NCBI GenBank assembly: GCA_934465125.1
Contig: CAKSKO010000093.1
Coordinates: forward strand, 1-5,509
DNA length: 5,509 nt
Reading direction: 5' to 3'
Source of the DNA: an uncultured Eubacteriales bacterium
GTDB lineage: Bacteria; Bacillota; Clostridia; Oscillospirales; Acutalibacteraceae
How positions within the stretch are numbered: position 1 is the stretch's first letter; every line of letters begins with the position of its first letter. This document shows, in pieces, positions 5,505 through 5,509 of this stretch. The notes below the pieces were generated by a model. The model did not search any database. It saw only the letters and a program-made list of their open reading frames with translations, and was not told the origin of the DNA. The position numbers and the translations under genes were made by a program.

Positions 5505-5509
5505 TGGTC

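Larger units (their letters stand above)
5191..5509. other. Gene-free stretch of about 320 bases at the right end
   Basis: No reading frame with a credible ribosome binding site is seen on either strand. The left half (to about 5340) is strongly AT-rich and holds the promoter and inverted repeats of the leftward gene. The right half holds a weak long-loop stem CCTATG/CATAGG (5344-5349 with 5374-5379), a run of seven A (5386-5392), a small perfect hairpin (5405-5421) and a GC-rich hairpin at the edge (5467-5504). It could include the end of a neighbouring transcript or a small RNA reaching beyond the window. Confidence 0.6.

Overview
This window is the distal part of a conserved bacterial nusA-infB type translation operon, followed by a convergent small gene and about 320 bases of regulatory-looking non-coding DNA. 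The gene order infB - rbfA - DHH/DHHA1 phosphoesterase (NrnA type) - truB - ribF on one strand is the classic Firmicutes arrangement. Strong purine-rich Shine-Dalgarno sites, AT-rich spacers and the flavor of the proteins (GRTMGTPTINQ and ETWMPDY in RibF, a DUF6506-like neighbour) point to Clostridia, perhaps near the Oscillospiraceae. That last step is inference from recollection, not a search.

Layout. Positions 2-1501 hold the 3' part of infB, entered in frame just before the G1 loop. A 102-nt gap carries a perfect 10-bp stem-loop just upstream of the strong ribosome binding site of rbfA (1604-1969). The nrnA-like gene (1953-2906) overlaps the end of rbfA, and truB (2903-3814) overlaps nrnA by ATGA, so these three look translationally coupled. 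ribF (3835-4761) follows 20 nt later with its own strong ribosome binding site. A 13-bp A/T-flanked hairpin (4820-4857) closes the operon and can serve as a terminator on both strands. The leftward gene 4870-5178 encodes a 102-residue protein that resembles DUF6506, of unknown function. It has a near-consensus sigma-A promoter (TTGACA - 17 - TAAAAT) and, just upstream, interlocking inverted repeats built on ATACTATTT/AAATAGTAT. The last 170 bases hold several hairpins but no gene I can support, including a strong GC-rich one at the window edge.

How it works together. IF2 brings initiator tRNA to the ribosome, RbfA matures the 30S 5' region of 16S rRNA, NrnA-like DHH enzymes degrade nanoRNA and/or pAp, TruB makes tRNA pseudouridine 55, and RibF makes FMN and FAD. 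All five proteins look intact over the visible parts, with key motifs present. I see no mobile element, CRISPR array, tRNA or rRNA. The least explained parts are the DUF6506-like gene with its elaborate upstream region and the structured non-coding end of the window; the rest is ordinary housekeeping DNA.
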